The notes under the pieces are model-generated. The model searched no databases, was not told where the DNA came from, and saw only the letters and a program-made list of their open reading frames with translations. Positions 20,934 to 32,396 of a stretch of 64,000 bases of DNA are shown here, piece by piece. The DNA comes from Rachicladosporium sp. CCFEE 5018 (Eukaryota > Ascomycota > Dothideomycetes > Cladosporiales > Cladosporiaceae). Position 1 is the first letter of the stretch; each line of letters starts with the position of its first letter. Location: contig KZ111169.1 of assembly GCA_002077045.2 (NCBI GenBank), forward strand, positions 383,286-447,285, written 5' to 3'. A program made the translations under genes and the position numbers.

Positions 20934-21362
20934 TCATGGGCCTTTCTGGAACATTTGCGCTTCCCGGCCCTCTGGTCTCGCCGCCTGGCCATGCACTGTC
21001 CGACAAACCCCATCTACGGCCCACAGCAACCTCTTGGAATCGTCTATACCGTATGTTTTGTCGCAGTATGCCTTGGCAGCCTTGATGTAAGATTCCCGGA
21101 GCTGCGTCGTAGTTGGCTCAGGGCGGAATACGGACAGAAACTCGTCACAAGAGGCGGTCCGTTCTTGCTCTCCATCTCGGTCCGGATGCAAGAACTTCTC
21201 AACAGTCATGCAGACTCTGTGGGCGATGATTTCTGCGTTCCAGATGTTCTCAGGGGCAAATTTGACTTTTTGCAGGAGTGTGTGGATTTCGTCGGAGATG
21301 AAGGTTGTTAGGGCGTCTAGATCAACAGGGCGTTGGTCGGATCCCTCATGGGTGGAAGACAT
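20934..21362 (-). CDS. Array paralog D, single N-type domain
   Basis: Intronless, 142 residues, start MSST as in C. It carries LTTFISDEIHTLLQKVKFAP, a helix with hydrophobic spacing like IGELVINEVHSSTHSLKLAP of E, then a second helix, a linker and LRESYIKAAKAYCDKTYGID followed by a leucine-rich helix with a VDGVC motif (E has VFGLC). It lacks the second domain of E, F and G. No catalytic motif, signal peptide or membrane segment is seen. Function unknown. Confidence 0.6.
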   Translation of the reverse strand: MSSTHEGSDQRPVDLDALTTFISDEIHTLLQKVKFAPENIWNAEIIAHRVCMTVEKFLHPDRDGEQERTASCDEFLSVFRPEPTTTQLRESYIKAAKAYCDKTYGIDDSKRLLWAVDGVCRTVHGQAARPEGREAQMFQKGP

Positions 21363-21659
21363 GATGACCGTGCGTCAATATGTTACGCTGCAGTTGGGAA
21401 ATCCTTATGGGTAGGTACTCACCCTGCTTGTCACTAGCAAGCAGCCAGACACGACACAAATGCGGACAATGCGGCGAATGACTGGAGGAAGCGTATGTGG
21501 CCTTACATTAATTGCAGCTGATTACACGCCAGTAGACACTGCGATCTAACGCAATGTCACGAGACATCGGAAGCCTTTAGACCAGCGATTCCCCCATACG
21601 AAGACCACCGCACAAGCGTCGCTCACTCAGATCTCGCCAACCAACAACCCACCAGTTCC

Positions 21660-22617
21660 TCAACCGACCTTCACATGGCGATCAACAAGCCAGTTTTCGT
21701 CCTCCAAATGCTGCCTTGCATCCTCGAGTGCCTTCTTACTGATCTCAAACAGGCTTTGCAGGGCTTTAAGCGTAGTCTGTGCGGCGACACCGCGACAGAT
21801 GCCAGTCTCTCTGATACGGCATACGTCGCTCACTTCGCCCACGTGCGTAAGCGCGACAAAGAAAGCAACGTAGAACGTACCATCTTTATCGACGATGAGC
21901 TCGATCTCTGGCGTCGGATGGACGCTGCCGAGGCGTGTGAGATGGCGGACGTTGGCTAAAGCTGTGGTCAGTCACCTCCCTCGTTATAACATGAGCTCAT
22001 AATTAGTACTCAGACTTACCTAAGATCTGATCACGAAGGGCAGCAGCATCCAGGCCGTCATACACCTGCTTCACCTCACGTGCAGAATGATCACACTTTT
22101 CTGCTTCCTCACCATGCAGATGCTTCTGCTCAGCAAGCTGCTCCGACAACACCTCCAGCTTCTCCTTCGTCAGTCCCGCAGGATTAGTCAGATTCTCTAC
22201 CAGTTGCTTCGCGAAAGCGCCATCCTTCCTCCTCGCACCGTAATCATACCAGACCCCGCCACGCATCTCGCCGGCATTCTGCGTACCATCAGAGCCCTCC
22301 CAATTTTGGTTGAGAACCGCCTCTACTTGGACACATAGTCCGAATACTCCGTCTAGAAGTGCTTCGACGTTGTCGATGTTGAAGCGCTCACGGAAGTAGC
22401 GGCAGGCAGCTGCGTAGCAGGCTACTTTCGCATTGGGGGCGATGCCTATCTTCTGCTTGATGAGATGATCGATGACCTTCTCGCCAATTTGCTTGCTGAT
22501 CTCCAAGGGAGTGATAGTGTTGTTTGGAGCAAGCTTGAGTGAGTGCGTAGAGCTGTGCACCTCGTTGATGACAAGCTCACCGATAGTGTGTGGATCGCAT
22601 GATGCACTGGAAGACAT
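21660..22617 (-). CDS. Array paralog E, two-domain member
   Basis: Exon 1 22020-22617, intron 21962-22019 (GTAAGT...GTGACTGAC...ACAG), exon 2 21660-21961; 299 residues. The N-terminal part (residues 1-90) matches members A and D. A charged, mainly helical linker follows, ending in YDGLDAAALRDQIL exactly at the splice site. The second domain, encoded by exon 2, has alternating beta-like text (PEIELIVDKDGTFYVAFFVA), a Cys pair (VCRIRETGIC) and a C-terminal helix. Members F and G have the same exon layout and the same D-A-S/A-x-LR motif just before their introns. E therefore links the short members (A, D) with the long ones (F, G) and is the most intact array gene. Function unknown. Confidence 0.7.
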
Positions 22618-23093
22618 GATTACCTATGCTGAGCCCTTGGAGCAAGGTGCTGTAAGATGCAGCAGGACATGGAAGACCTGCATGTAGATATATGTTGGTG
22701 TGCGCGTCCGTCAATTGCTTGCCTGCGTTATGAGACAATACGAAATGTTGAAAGACTGCTGCGTGTATGTAAGAGAGGGAAGGAGACTGCAAGACAAGAA
22801 ATGTAAGTATTGTGGTGAGACGGACATTGTTCGCCGTCACATTTGCTTTAGGGTTGAACTAAGATCTGCCAGAGAGAGCTTCACCAGCTACTGTAGCACC
22901 TCTTTGGCTGTCCCAAACATGCTGGCGGCGTTCCATCACTGAAGCTTTCGAGTCGGGTTATTATGCCCCGTGTCTTTCGAGGTGGCCGGGTCTGCCGATC
23001 AAAGCGCAGCTACAGCCTATCTGTTGGCAAGGGCAATAAAAGTCTCACGGCTTCTGTAGCTTACCACACGCGACTGAGAACCAACTTCCTTCT
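22618..23093. other. Gene-free interval within the array
   Basis: About 475 bases between paralogs F and E. It presumably contains the promoter of E and the 3' UTR of F. No recognisable paralog remnant was found. Confidence 0.4.
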
Positions 23094-23931
23094 TCAATAC
23101 CTTCCCAAAATTCCATCGAGCTCTGCCGACTGCTTCTCCTGCTCGGCGAATGCAGACCTAGCTTTCTTAAATAAATCTTCCAGCGCGAGACCTTCGAACC
23201 TCTGAGTGTCGCTACTCAGCATGCGGATCCGATTGATCTGGTGGTAGGAGTGGTGAGACATGCATTCGATGTGGCAAGGGTAGCGCCGACGGCACACGGC
23301 CGGAGCACATTTTTGTGCTCCATGTACACCACATGCGCCTCCGAGAGATCCTCAGACGGGTCTCCAGAATTGTGCATCACGATACGCAATTCAGGCACAT
23401 CGCCCTTGTGCTTGAGCTTCCACAGGCAAGTCGCATACTCTGTACGAGGTCAGCCTGATGATGATGTTCAAGTCAGGGCATCTTACTCAAGATTCCCTCG
23501 CGCAATGACGACGCATCTGGACCGTACTCGAACCCGACTGCGTTTCTGAACGTCTCCACGGGCGTGATGCCCATGTCGCGTACGTCCTCGAGCTCTCGTG
23601 GACTCTTGACTACCGTGCTGGCATCCTCGTTTCTCAGATCCTTGTCGAGATGCTCGATGACACTGCCAGTCTTGGTGATCTTGGCATCCAGCTCCATGAG
23701 ATGTTTTCCAATAGCAGTCCCGACCGACTTGCCGATGTCCTCCGCGGTGAGGATGCTGTCCTGCTCCGCTTTGAAACCGCTCAGAGCTGCTGCAAATTCT
23801 GCAGCGAGTCGATCGGCCAGCTCGGTGAGACTTTTATCGTTGTGGATCTTCAGATCTTTCAGTGCGTCCTTGATCTCCGCCGCGATGCGGTCGCCCACAC
23901 TGGTAAGGTCGAGATGAACTTGGGACACCAT
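23094..23931 (-). pseudogene. Array paralog F, two-domain member with a frameshift
   Basis: Exon 1 23487-23931, intron 23440-23486 (GTAAGA...CTGAC...ACAG). Exon 2 continues in frame to about 23310 and, after a one-base shift, to 23094. The N-terminus VHLDLTSVGDRIAAEI closely matches G, followed by ILTAEDIGKSVGTAIGKHL, which also matches G. Exon 1 ends in DASSLREGIL, the same motif as E and G. Exon 2 starts like G, with a VVYMEHK motif against VVYTENK in G. At a run of five T on the plus strand (23310-23314) the coding text moves to another frame, where it again matches G. As read, translation would stop at 23216-23218. Either a one-base indel inactivated the gene or the assembly missed a base in the homopolymer. 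Confidence 0.6.
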
Positions 23932-24085
23932 GATGGATGTACTTGATGAAATCGATGGAGTGTTGGTGGTGGAGTCGAAAAGTCATAAGCAACAGTAGAT
24001 CTTTCCAGTCACTCGTGAAAGTGATCTGGTGAGCGGGCCGCGTAGCCAAGACTTGGTATTTGCAAGGTGGGGAAGGTGCGAGTAA

Positions 24086-24110
24086 GTGAAGTGAAGTGAA
24101 GTGAAGTGAA
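24086..24110. repeat. Microsatellite (GTGAA)5
   Basis: Five perfect GTGAA units followed by one variant GCGAA, located about 150 bases upstream of the start of paralog F, inside its probable promoter. Confidence 0.9.
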
Positions 24111-24416
24111 GCGAAGTTGAAGCAACACGCTGCACGTAAGATGTTTTGCTGAGCTCGGTCGAGTAGAGTAGTCTGGGCACGCGAGAAGCATCGCAGCTCG
24201 GCGTGTGATAAGCGATGGAGGTTTGACTCACGTTGCTATGCTCGTATGTTTGACCTTCGAAGTGCCGTAAACCGCTGTGACAGTTCAAATATGGAAATGG
24301 TAGTGCTTCAAAAGGTCAATAAGCACTTTCACCCTGGTAACATCGGTTCGCCACTTGACCCGAATTCTAGCCATCTATCTCTTCCCTTCATCAGCTATGA
24401 TCCAAGCCACGAGCAC

Positions 24417-25180
24417 CTAGTCCGTCGTGACGTAGCTCTCCCCAATCGAAACAGCTCCGAGCCTCTCCTTGCTGTGAGCGTACAGCGACAGTAGCGCAGC
24501 GAAGTCAGAGCTGCTGACTGCACCTTCCAGATAGGCGACGTTGACGGCTATCTTGTAGGTGTGGGAGTGATAGCCATCAAGGGAGCAGGGTTGAATAGCT
24601 CGACCGCCGACGCAGGCGCGATGATCGATCTTGTTCTCGGTGTACACCACTGAAGCATGGAGTCCTCCCTCGACTTCGAAAATGGCAATGCGCATCTTCG
24701 ACGGCTTCCGCTACTCGTGAGTGAGGTCCCAGAGGTGCATTGCGTGCACTATCATGAGTCAACCTGTGAATGATTGATATGCAGCACCACAACTATCAAC
24801 TTACTCATGGTCATCTCGCGAAGAGACGCAGCGTCCAGCCCAGTGTCGTCATTGGCCTCAGAGACAGTAGACTCCTCGTCAGTATCCTCGGCGGCCAAAG
24901 CCATATCCTCCTTCTTGTGGATAGCATCAACGAGCTTGGATAAGATCTGAGTCTGCACCAAACTCGTAGCGCTGAGCTGGCCGATGGACTTCTGGCTCTC
25001 TCCGTCTTGAGCCTTCGTCTCGCTGAGACGCTTCTTGATGGCCTTGCCGACAGACCTGCCGATATCGTCTGCGGTGAGCATATTGCTGCTATCCAGCCTC
25101 ATATCGTTGGGTGCATCCCTCAGCTCGGAGGCGATACGGTCACCGATGCCGGTGAGATCGAGATGGACTTCGGAAATCAT
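24417..25180 (-). pseudogene. Array paralog G, two-domain member with a premature stop
   Basis: Exon 1 24805-25180 from MISEVHLDLTGIGDRI, intron 24749-24804 (GTAAGT...TTGACTC...ATAG), exon 2 to 24417. Residues near 30-50 (MLTADDIGRSVGKAIKKRL) are nearly the same as in F. The pre-intron motif DAASLREMTM is shared with E and F. Exon 2 starts MHAMHLWDLTHE and then meets TAG at 24711-24713, exactly inside the segment that aligns with KYATCLWKLKHK plus GDVPELRIV of F. The frame then continues with good similarity (MRIAIFEVEG, VVYTENK, YHSHTYKI) to 24417. If the stop is real, a 137-residue protein without most of the second domain would be made. No alternative acceptor keeps the frame. Confidence 0.6.
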
Positions 25181-25504
25181 GGCTGGCAGTTTGACGGTCT
25201 TTGGTGTTGGTGGCGAATGTAAGGCCATCGAGTTCATCTTGAAGACTTAGAGCAACGTCGAGTTGGAGCGAATGACCGACGACAAATGATTGACGGAACC
25301 CAGGGGCAGGGCAGCAAGGAAAGATGGGAGCAGGAATCAAGGAACATTTGGTCGAGCCAGTCTTACCGACGGAAGGGTCATGACCTTCCCACGCGGTTGG
25401 CTGCATGTTTCCATCCCGCGACGCTGCCGCTTGACTAACAACGACCAGATGTAGACAATGGACTTGCTGCTTACTCAATCGGGACTTCGCCTTTCGACCA
25501 CAGC

Positions 25505-25783
25505 TCAAACAAAGACGGCAGCCACAAGATCAGTCTCTCTTCGTATAAAGGCTTCGAGTCCCTGCACGTTGGAAACGCCGCTCCAGGAGCGCAGGTGTTG
25601 AGCTGCACCTATCCGCAAAATGTGACTGATTAGTATACCGACTCCTTCATGGCAAGCGAGCCGCGCGCCACGATGAACGTCAATGCATGGTCGACTGAGC
25701 CTGTGAGATTGCCAGGTGGCCAGTAGATGCAAGTCGTCTGCGAAAATTGCGATTACATCCCTGCTGGGAGACAAGAAGTTCAC
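25505..25783 (-). pseudogene. Possible remnant of an eighth array paralog (H)
   Basis: A 92-codon open frame, upstream of G on the same strand, resembles the second domain: RDVIAIFADDLHLLATW, a Cys-x-Cys spacing (PCIDVHRGARLAC) and a final helix (VQGLEAFIRRETDLVAAVF). No N-terminal exon was found. This is a weak pattern match and could be chance. Confidence 0.25.
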
Positions 25784-26118
25784 TTCCAGGGGTGCTTGTC
25801 TTGTCCGTTCACAGGGTGCTGTGAATCACGCTGAGCACAGTGACTGCAGACGGAAGTCTCAGCGTCGATCTTCGGACTTGTCCCTGGATATTTATCCATG
25901 ACCAAGTGTGAAAGCAGGAGAGTGCATGTCTGTTGCGCAGAGGGGGCAGAGTGACGTCCAGATCTTAAACTCTGGCAACTCCGACGACATGTGCAAAACA
26001 CGTGGGTCGAGTCGCCTTGCACCGTACGTACATCGCCAATATAATGTCGTTGTGAAGGCGCATCTTTTCGATCATTACGATCAGAGGTCGGTTTCACAGA
26101 TCAAATCGCACCGCTGCA
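25784..26118. other. Intergenic region upstream of CLPTM1 gene
   Basis: About 335 bases with no convincing gene; presumably the promoter of the CLPTM1-family gene. Confidence 0.4.
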
Positions 26119-28141
26119 ATGCCTCCCGCACAGAACGGCGACGTCACGGCGCTCGGCCTCAACCAAGGCTCGACATGGGAGCAAAAGGCATGGTCGGTTG
26201 GCAAGAACATCGCCATCTTTGTCGGCGTGCAATTCGCGATCAAGCAGTTCATGGGAATGTCGTCAAAGACTGCCGCACCTGAAGTCGTGCAAGACACCGC
26301 AGGGGGCGCAGTACCAGCAGAGGGCGAATGGAGTCCGATACCTCAGGGCGTCTACCCGCTATGGCCGGCGAACACTTCAGTAGATGTTGCTGTGTATGTC
26401 TCGCCGAGTGTTGCGATGCCACCATTCAGGTCGATGCCAGCTGGGACGCTGGTCGTGGATGAGCGCGGGTTCTTGTTGGAGAAGGGCAAGGACTCAAGGG
26501 AGATCACGACGAGCATATCTGTGCCGCAGACCGTGCAGGAGAACGGCACACTCTGGGCACACATCTTCGTCGGCAAGACTGGCGCTGAACTCGATCCCGC
26601 ATCGAACAGCTACGATCCGTCGAAGGCATACCGCGTACTCCGGCCATTGACACAATACCTTGCACGCAAGAAGACATTCAAGAGGCGCAATCTTCTTTCA
26701 GCCAAGAACGAGACCTCGGATCTCGAGGAAGTAACTCCACAAGCCGCCTCAATCGCTTCTTACTACCACTCCAACGTCACTCTCACCTTCATTGCAGACA
26801 CGGGCAACGTCCAGTACACCACCCTGCACCCCTCGGTCCGGCAATTCTACCCGCTAGACCCCAGCGGAGCCCGAGACTCCACCGGCAAGAATGGCTGGTA
26901 CTATCCGGTAATCTACTGGAACACCTTCTGGCAGATGAAGAAAGACATGGTCGAGCTCAACACCACCATCCCGCTCAAAACCCTGCCCTTGAACATACAG
27001 CTCTCCAGCATCTCGAACTGGCAATTCAGCCTCATGGCTACTGTTGACGAAGGCATGAAAGAGACTGCTCGTAAAGCTGCTCATGGCGAAGTCGGGCCCA
27101 CGGGCGGCGATGGCAGTGAGATGGAGATGATCAAGCAGGTCTTACTAGACTCTAACATCTATCTCCTCGGCACGACTGCCATCGTCTCAGTGTTGCACAT
27201 GATCTTCGAGCTGCTAGCATTCAAATCAGACGTCGGGCACTGGCGGAAGAAGAAAGACAATGTCGGCGTGTCAGTCCGGACGATCTTGGCGAACATCTTC
27301 ATGCAGACTGTGATTCTCCTCTACCTCCTTGACAACAATGAGAACACTTCTTGGATGATCCTCTTTGGTCAGGGCATGGGCGTTGCGATCGAGGCGTGGA
27401 AGATCACCAAGGCTGTTGATGTGCGGCTGCGTGAGCCTGGACCCGAATCGAGGTTCAATGGCATCTTACCCTATGTCGTCGTGTTCGAAGACAAGCACAA
27501 GCTCTCCGAGACCGAGGAGAAGACCGAGGAGTACGACAAGATTGCTTTCAAGTACATGGGGATTGTCGCTGTGCCGCTCTTGCTCGCCTACGCGGTGTAC
27601 AGTCTGATGTACGACAGCCACAAGTCGTGGTACTCATTCATCTTGACCACGCTCGTCGGCTCAGTCTATGCTTACGGCTTCTTAATGATGGTACAAGCTC
27701 CTTCCTCTCCCCTCCGCTTTCTCCCTACCTGCTGACGCTCCCTCGCAGATCCCATCCCTCTACATCAACTACCGCCTCCGCAGCGTAGCCCACATGCCCG
27801 CCCGCGCCATGATGTACAAAGTCCTCAACACCTTCATCGACGACCTGTTCGCTTTCACGATCAAGATGCCCATCCTGCATCGCCTCGCTACCCTGCGAGA
27901 CGATGTAATCTTCTTCGTCTATCTATATCAAGCTTGGGCATACAAGGTTGATCCGACGAGGATCAATGAGTTCGGGCAGGGTGGGGAAGATGAGCCGTTG
28001 AAGGGGTTGGAGGGAGTCAAAGCTGGGGAGGTGGTGGCGGGCAAGCAGCCTGAGGCGAAAGCTGGGGGCAACGCGGAGGAAAAGGCGGAGGTTGTGAGTG
28101 CGATCGAGGGCAAGGGAAGTGCGAGGAAGAGGAAGGGATGA
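26119..28141 (+). CDS. CLPTM1-family transmembrane protein
   Basis: Exons 26119-27690 and 27749-28141 (intron 27691-27748, GTACAA...GCTGAC...GCAG); 654 residues. An N-terminal hydrophobic segment (about residues 28-45) precedes a large luminal domain with several N-glycosylation sequons. A cluster of C-terminal membrane helices follows, with the family hallmarks PVIYWNTFWQMKKDM, SWYSFILTTLVGSVYAYGF and, across the splice site, IPSLYINYRLRSVAHMP. The CLPTM1 family acts in the ER/Golgi; in animals CLPTM1 retains receptors in the ER and CLPTM1L is a lipid scramblase. In fungi its role is poorly known. The C-terminal tail is charged and low in complexity. Confidence 0.95.
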
Positions 28142-28225
28142 TGTATTGTAAATTGTAAGGTTGCGGTAAGCGCTGTAGACTCCGCGGTAGTGAGTAAGCT
28201 GTATGTACCCTGCGCGGCCAGAACC

Positions 28226-30590
28226 TCAATGTTCAGCAGAATCAGCGTCCGTTCTTGCATCTCGCCTTTCTGCCTCTTCTGGAGACAGTAGCTGCGATTT
28301 TACATTGACACTTGGCTCCTTCTCGCGCTCTCGGCTGGCTTCCGAAGATGGCGCGGCGGAGCCACTTCTTGTGTGTGGAAAGCGCACTTTTGCTTTAGCA
28401 AGATGTTTCGGTAGCGGCTCGAAGCCCTCTCCGTCCGCGGCTGAAACCTCTTCGCTGAGTTGTACTGTGCGGCCGACGCGGACGATAGTGGAGAAGGTCG
28501 TGCTGTAGGATGCGCCGTTGAGTAGTAGCGCAATCGCACCACCCAGGACTGATAGGGTTGCGAAAACGATTGCGAGGCCGTAAGCAATCCAGAGGGTGCG
28601 GTAGGAATAGGTGTAGACATTGTGGAAGGTCGAGAAGGTGACGAGGGCGGAAGGTTCTGGGGCGTATGGGGAACTGTAATTAGGTCTATATAAGTCAGCT
28701 GAGCTGGCGGTAGTGTGAAGGTGCGAGTGAAGCCCCGACACGTACTGCAGGTATGGCTCCGAGAGCAGGCTGATCGTAAAATTCTGGAAAAGCTCTTCAA
28801 GCGCATCTTGGAGGCTGACCCCGGTGCTGCGGTTGTAGGACTTGGCAAAGCTTGCGAAAGGAAGTTCTGTGGCCAATGAAAGTTGGTTGAGGTGATTCTT
28901 GAGAGTGTCCCCAAAGGACTCTTGACCTTGCGGCGTCAAAGCCACTGACTGTCGCAAAAAAATGATCTCCTTGGTATCGGCTAAGACCGTTCCCATCACG
29001 CTGGTATTGAAATCTAGCGAGCGCTGAACGTACTGAAATTCGTGCTCCTGGCTGTCTCCTTGCATCCGGACGTACCCAGAAAAATGCTCATGGAACGCGG
29101 AGACCATGGCTTGATACGATAAAAGTCGAATGGCTGCGGCATCAAAGACACAGAGCTGCGCAAGCCCATCCAATTCGAGGCAAGCATCATTGGAGCCGGT
29201 GTACATCTTGCTTATGCTGCCTACTGGTGGCGAAGTTCCAGTTGTGTTCCGGCTCACGCGGATCTCTTGGTGCCCATTGATAAAGGAGAAGTCCATAGAA
29301 TAGGACGTGTTCAGGACGTCGCATTGCAAGAGCGTACCATTTTCGAAGTATGTGCCGGGCATGTATTGGTCGCGATGCCCATCAGCTAATGGAGCTCCAC
29401 TGCACGGTAGGGTTTCTGTGAGGGCTTCAATTGTGCTCCAATCGCACACTGATAGCTTCTGGGAATCCGGGTCCGGGTACGGGTCGGTGAAATTGTGGTC
29501 GTCGAGGGTCACGATGGCCTCATGGGTTCCATTGAATCCGTTGTACACAAATCGGCGCGAAAAAACCAATTCGTTCATTCTAGGCAGCGTGGCCACGTAT
29601 ATACGTAGAGGAACTCCTGAACTCGTCGATCCGTTGTAAGGCATCTCCATGCTTTGCTCGAGCAAATCGTAATAAGACACTGCATCAGAGTCACTGGGCC
29701 TTGCCGAGATGTTGACACTGGACCAGTCCGACGACAACCACGAGAGCTATGTGAAAGTACCCACTTCACCAAACATCGATTGAGTGGTATTCAGCCCATT
29801 CCAATAGTCCATCCACATCTCATCTCGCGCCGTCCCTAGTAGAGACTTGCAGTCTAAGGCAGGACCCCAGAAATTGAAATTCCAGGTAGCATTTTGAGCC
29901 GGAGTCGGAAGAACAGGAATTGCGCCCTGCGAAATGATGGATGATGCTAAGTTCCTGACCGGGTAAGATGGACCGTTCCAGGCGGAGTAACCAGAAAGGC
30001 GTGGCATATCCTCCAAGTACGCCAAGGTGACAAAGTCATACTTGGGAACACTGGCAAAACCGGTAGTGTTGACTGCAACGCTGATGACGGACAGGGTGGC
30101 CGGGGTCACCAAGGAAGCAATCGGGATGCACCTGTAGAAAATACCATTCAATAAGACATTGCAACGTACGCAAGGTCAGAACTTACCAAGCAATCAAGGC
30201 GAGCACGATGAGAGCAGGGTATCGCCACCACACATCCACTCGGACCAGACTAATCACGTCCGAAAGGAGCGAGTGAAGGGAGTCCAAGTCTGCTAAAGTT
30301 GGACTTCTCTGAACTGATCTCGTGACGTACCATAGTATTTGCGCGTACGCGATACCGACGGCAAGCGCAAGCAGCATTTTCACAATTGTGGCAAGCGTGC
30401 TACCGACCGCAATATTGAATTGTTGCTGTGGCATGCTCTTCGTCAGCCTCGTGTGGTATGGGTCACCCACAGGGGTGCCATCAAGGACCGAGTAGAAGAC
30501 GTGATGGGCGATGGCCGCGACGCAACCAGCAACGAGCGCGAGACTCATTGCGACGGGCGGCACCCAGTAGACGCCATATCGACGCGCCAT
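28226..30590 (-). CDS. Large multi-span glycoprotein, conserved fungal hypothetical
   Basis: Four exons: 30187-30590, 29761-30131, 28746-29679 and 28226-28685; 722 residues. Intron 1 (GTAAGT...ACAG, 55 nt) restores a third membrane helix. Intron 2 (29680-29760, GTACTT...GTGAC...GCAG, 81 nt) removes an in-frame TAG and is inferred. Intron 3 (28686-28745, 60 nt, GTACGT...GCTGAC...ATAG) is a multiple of three with excellent signals, so spliced and unspliced forms are both open. Topology: three N-terminal helices, a long ectodomain with many N-x-S/T sequons, one C-terminal helix (WIAYGLAIVFATLSVLGG) and a cytosolic tail. It resembles a widespread ascomycete family, sometimes misnamed formylmethionine deformylase-like. 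Function unknown. Confidence 0.75.
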
Positions 30591-32396
30591 ACAGATCAGA
30601 GGTTCCGGAGAAGGTCTGAGTGATGACAGTAAGAGTTGCAATGACGGCCAAATGCGTCAGAAGAAGACAGATGAACGTGAAATGCGAACAGCGCACTGGA
30701 TGTTTCCAGCAAGTTACTCATCAGCCTTGCGCTCCAGGGCCTGGACGTTCGATGCCGCTTCGACCCCTCATAGAGTCGTCCGCTACTGCAAGGCTGAATC
30801 ACAGCCTTGTTTTTGCGATAAGCACTGTTCTGTGCTCTATACCGAGTGATTGTGAGTTCGCCTCGATGGCTACGAGGCCGACACTCAACACGTGGAGGGA
30901 GTGCGGACCAGGCATTATCTCAGGATTGTCGTGGACAGATGTAGCATGTAGTACGTGATGCCAGGTTGAGGCCGGAGAAGCCGCGCAAGAGGGCCACACG
31001 CCGTAACAGTGTCAACGATCGTGCGGAAAGCTCGTGATACGGAGATCGATGCTGTGCGATGAGATTGAGGCTGTTCCTGCACGAGCCCACAAGTGTTGCT
31101 CACAGTGAAATGGCGAGAAGGATAGTGTGGACCACTCCAGTGCGGGAGGCGCGATATTATGACAGACTGCTCGACACTCGACAACAGAACATCGTCCACA
31201 GTGTTGCATCATGCATGGCCTATTCACTGATGTGTCAATACACAGTCAGCAACACCAGGCAGACTGTAAATTCCCTTCGAATCCGCCCATAGCAGCAGCG
31301 TCGTGTAGGACCGCCATCGAACCCGAGCATTGCAACATCCACATCGGGGCGATGTGCCCAACGTGGTGAAGCGCCACGGAGAACTCTTTGTGGGAGGCTG
31401 GATCGAAACACGGTGCCCGTAAAATCTATCGGCACCGTTCAACCTGGAAAGAGGTATTTTGTTTGGTACCAAGGTATGGTAGGCAGACAATCAGGCAGTC
31501 GTCTGTGATGAATGCTTCAGTTGATGCGCGCTGTAGAGCAGCCATCACAATATTGTCGGCATAGTGGATGCTGAGCTGTGTTCTCGAGCGTGCTGCGAGT
31601 GACTTAACCTGTCGCTTGATTGACGGTCCCTCGCTCCTACAGTGCCTCCATCTCAGGAGTGCTCGACAGTTCGAGACGATGGCTGTCTACAATGGGAATA
31701 CCGGCGCGTTGGCGGCACCACCCGACTTCACCTCTGAGATCCCCAGTCGTCTAACTCAGCCTCATTCATCTAATTTAGCTACAGAACCGAGTCAATCCTC
31801 CGTCTCGCTGCACAGACGCCGCTATTAGACCACGTGCCGAGCACGCACCTCGAGCACGAACATGTCGCACGAGCACTTCCCGAAACCTCGTGGCGAGACA
31901 AAGCACAGCCCCGAGACGAACCCGTAACACCACAGCTGTCACGAGCGTCGATGGCCTGATACACGACAGCTATGCCAGCAGGCAAGCTTGACGATCACCC
32001 TGCAACGTAGCAGTGTGAGTGTGGAGACCTGACGATAAGCCTCGTCTACTCCTCACGAGGCCGTGACCGGGATTCGCTCGCTGGCGTAAGCTTCACAGCC
32101 TTGCACGATACAAGCTGCATGGCGTTGGGATCGCCGGTCTGAGCGTATGCTATTGGCGTGGCTTGACGGGAAGGATGTCGGGGCGGAGAAGGTAGGTCGT
32201 GCGCTGTGTTTCTTCTGTGTCGGTCGCATCTCTGTGCTCTCTTTCTGCGAACTCCTTGCCACTCACCGTCTCGATTCAGGCAGGATTGTACGATCGCAAC
32301 ATCATAAGTGCGTAAGAGATATCTAGGACCATACCAGGGACGTGAGCGGGTACAGCAATTACAACACAACGCTCCATTTGCCTTACCCACGCCACA
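30591..32396. other. Gene-free interval (1.8 kb)
   Basis: Long interval between divergent genes. Short ORFs exist on both strands (largest about 112 codons) but none shows domain-like patterning or splice continuity. No repeats or AT shift were seen. Confidence 0.5.

Noticed and set aside
31568..31828. 86-codon ORF in the 1.8-kb gene-free interval
   Set aside because: No domain, no splice partners, composition not coding-like.
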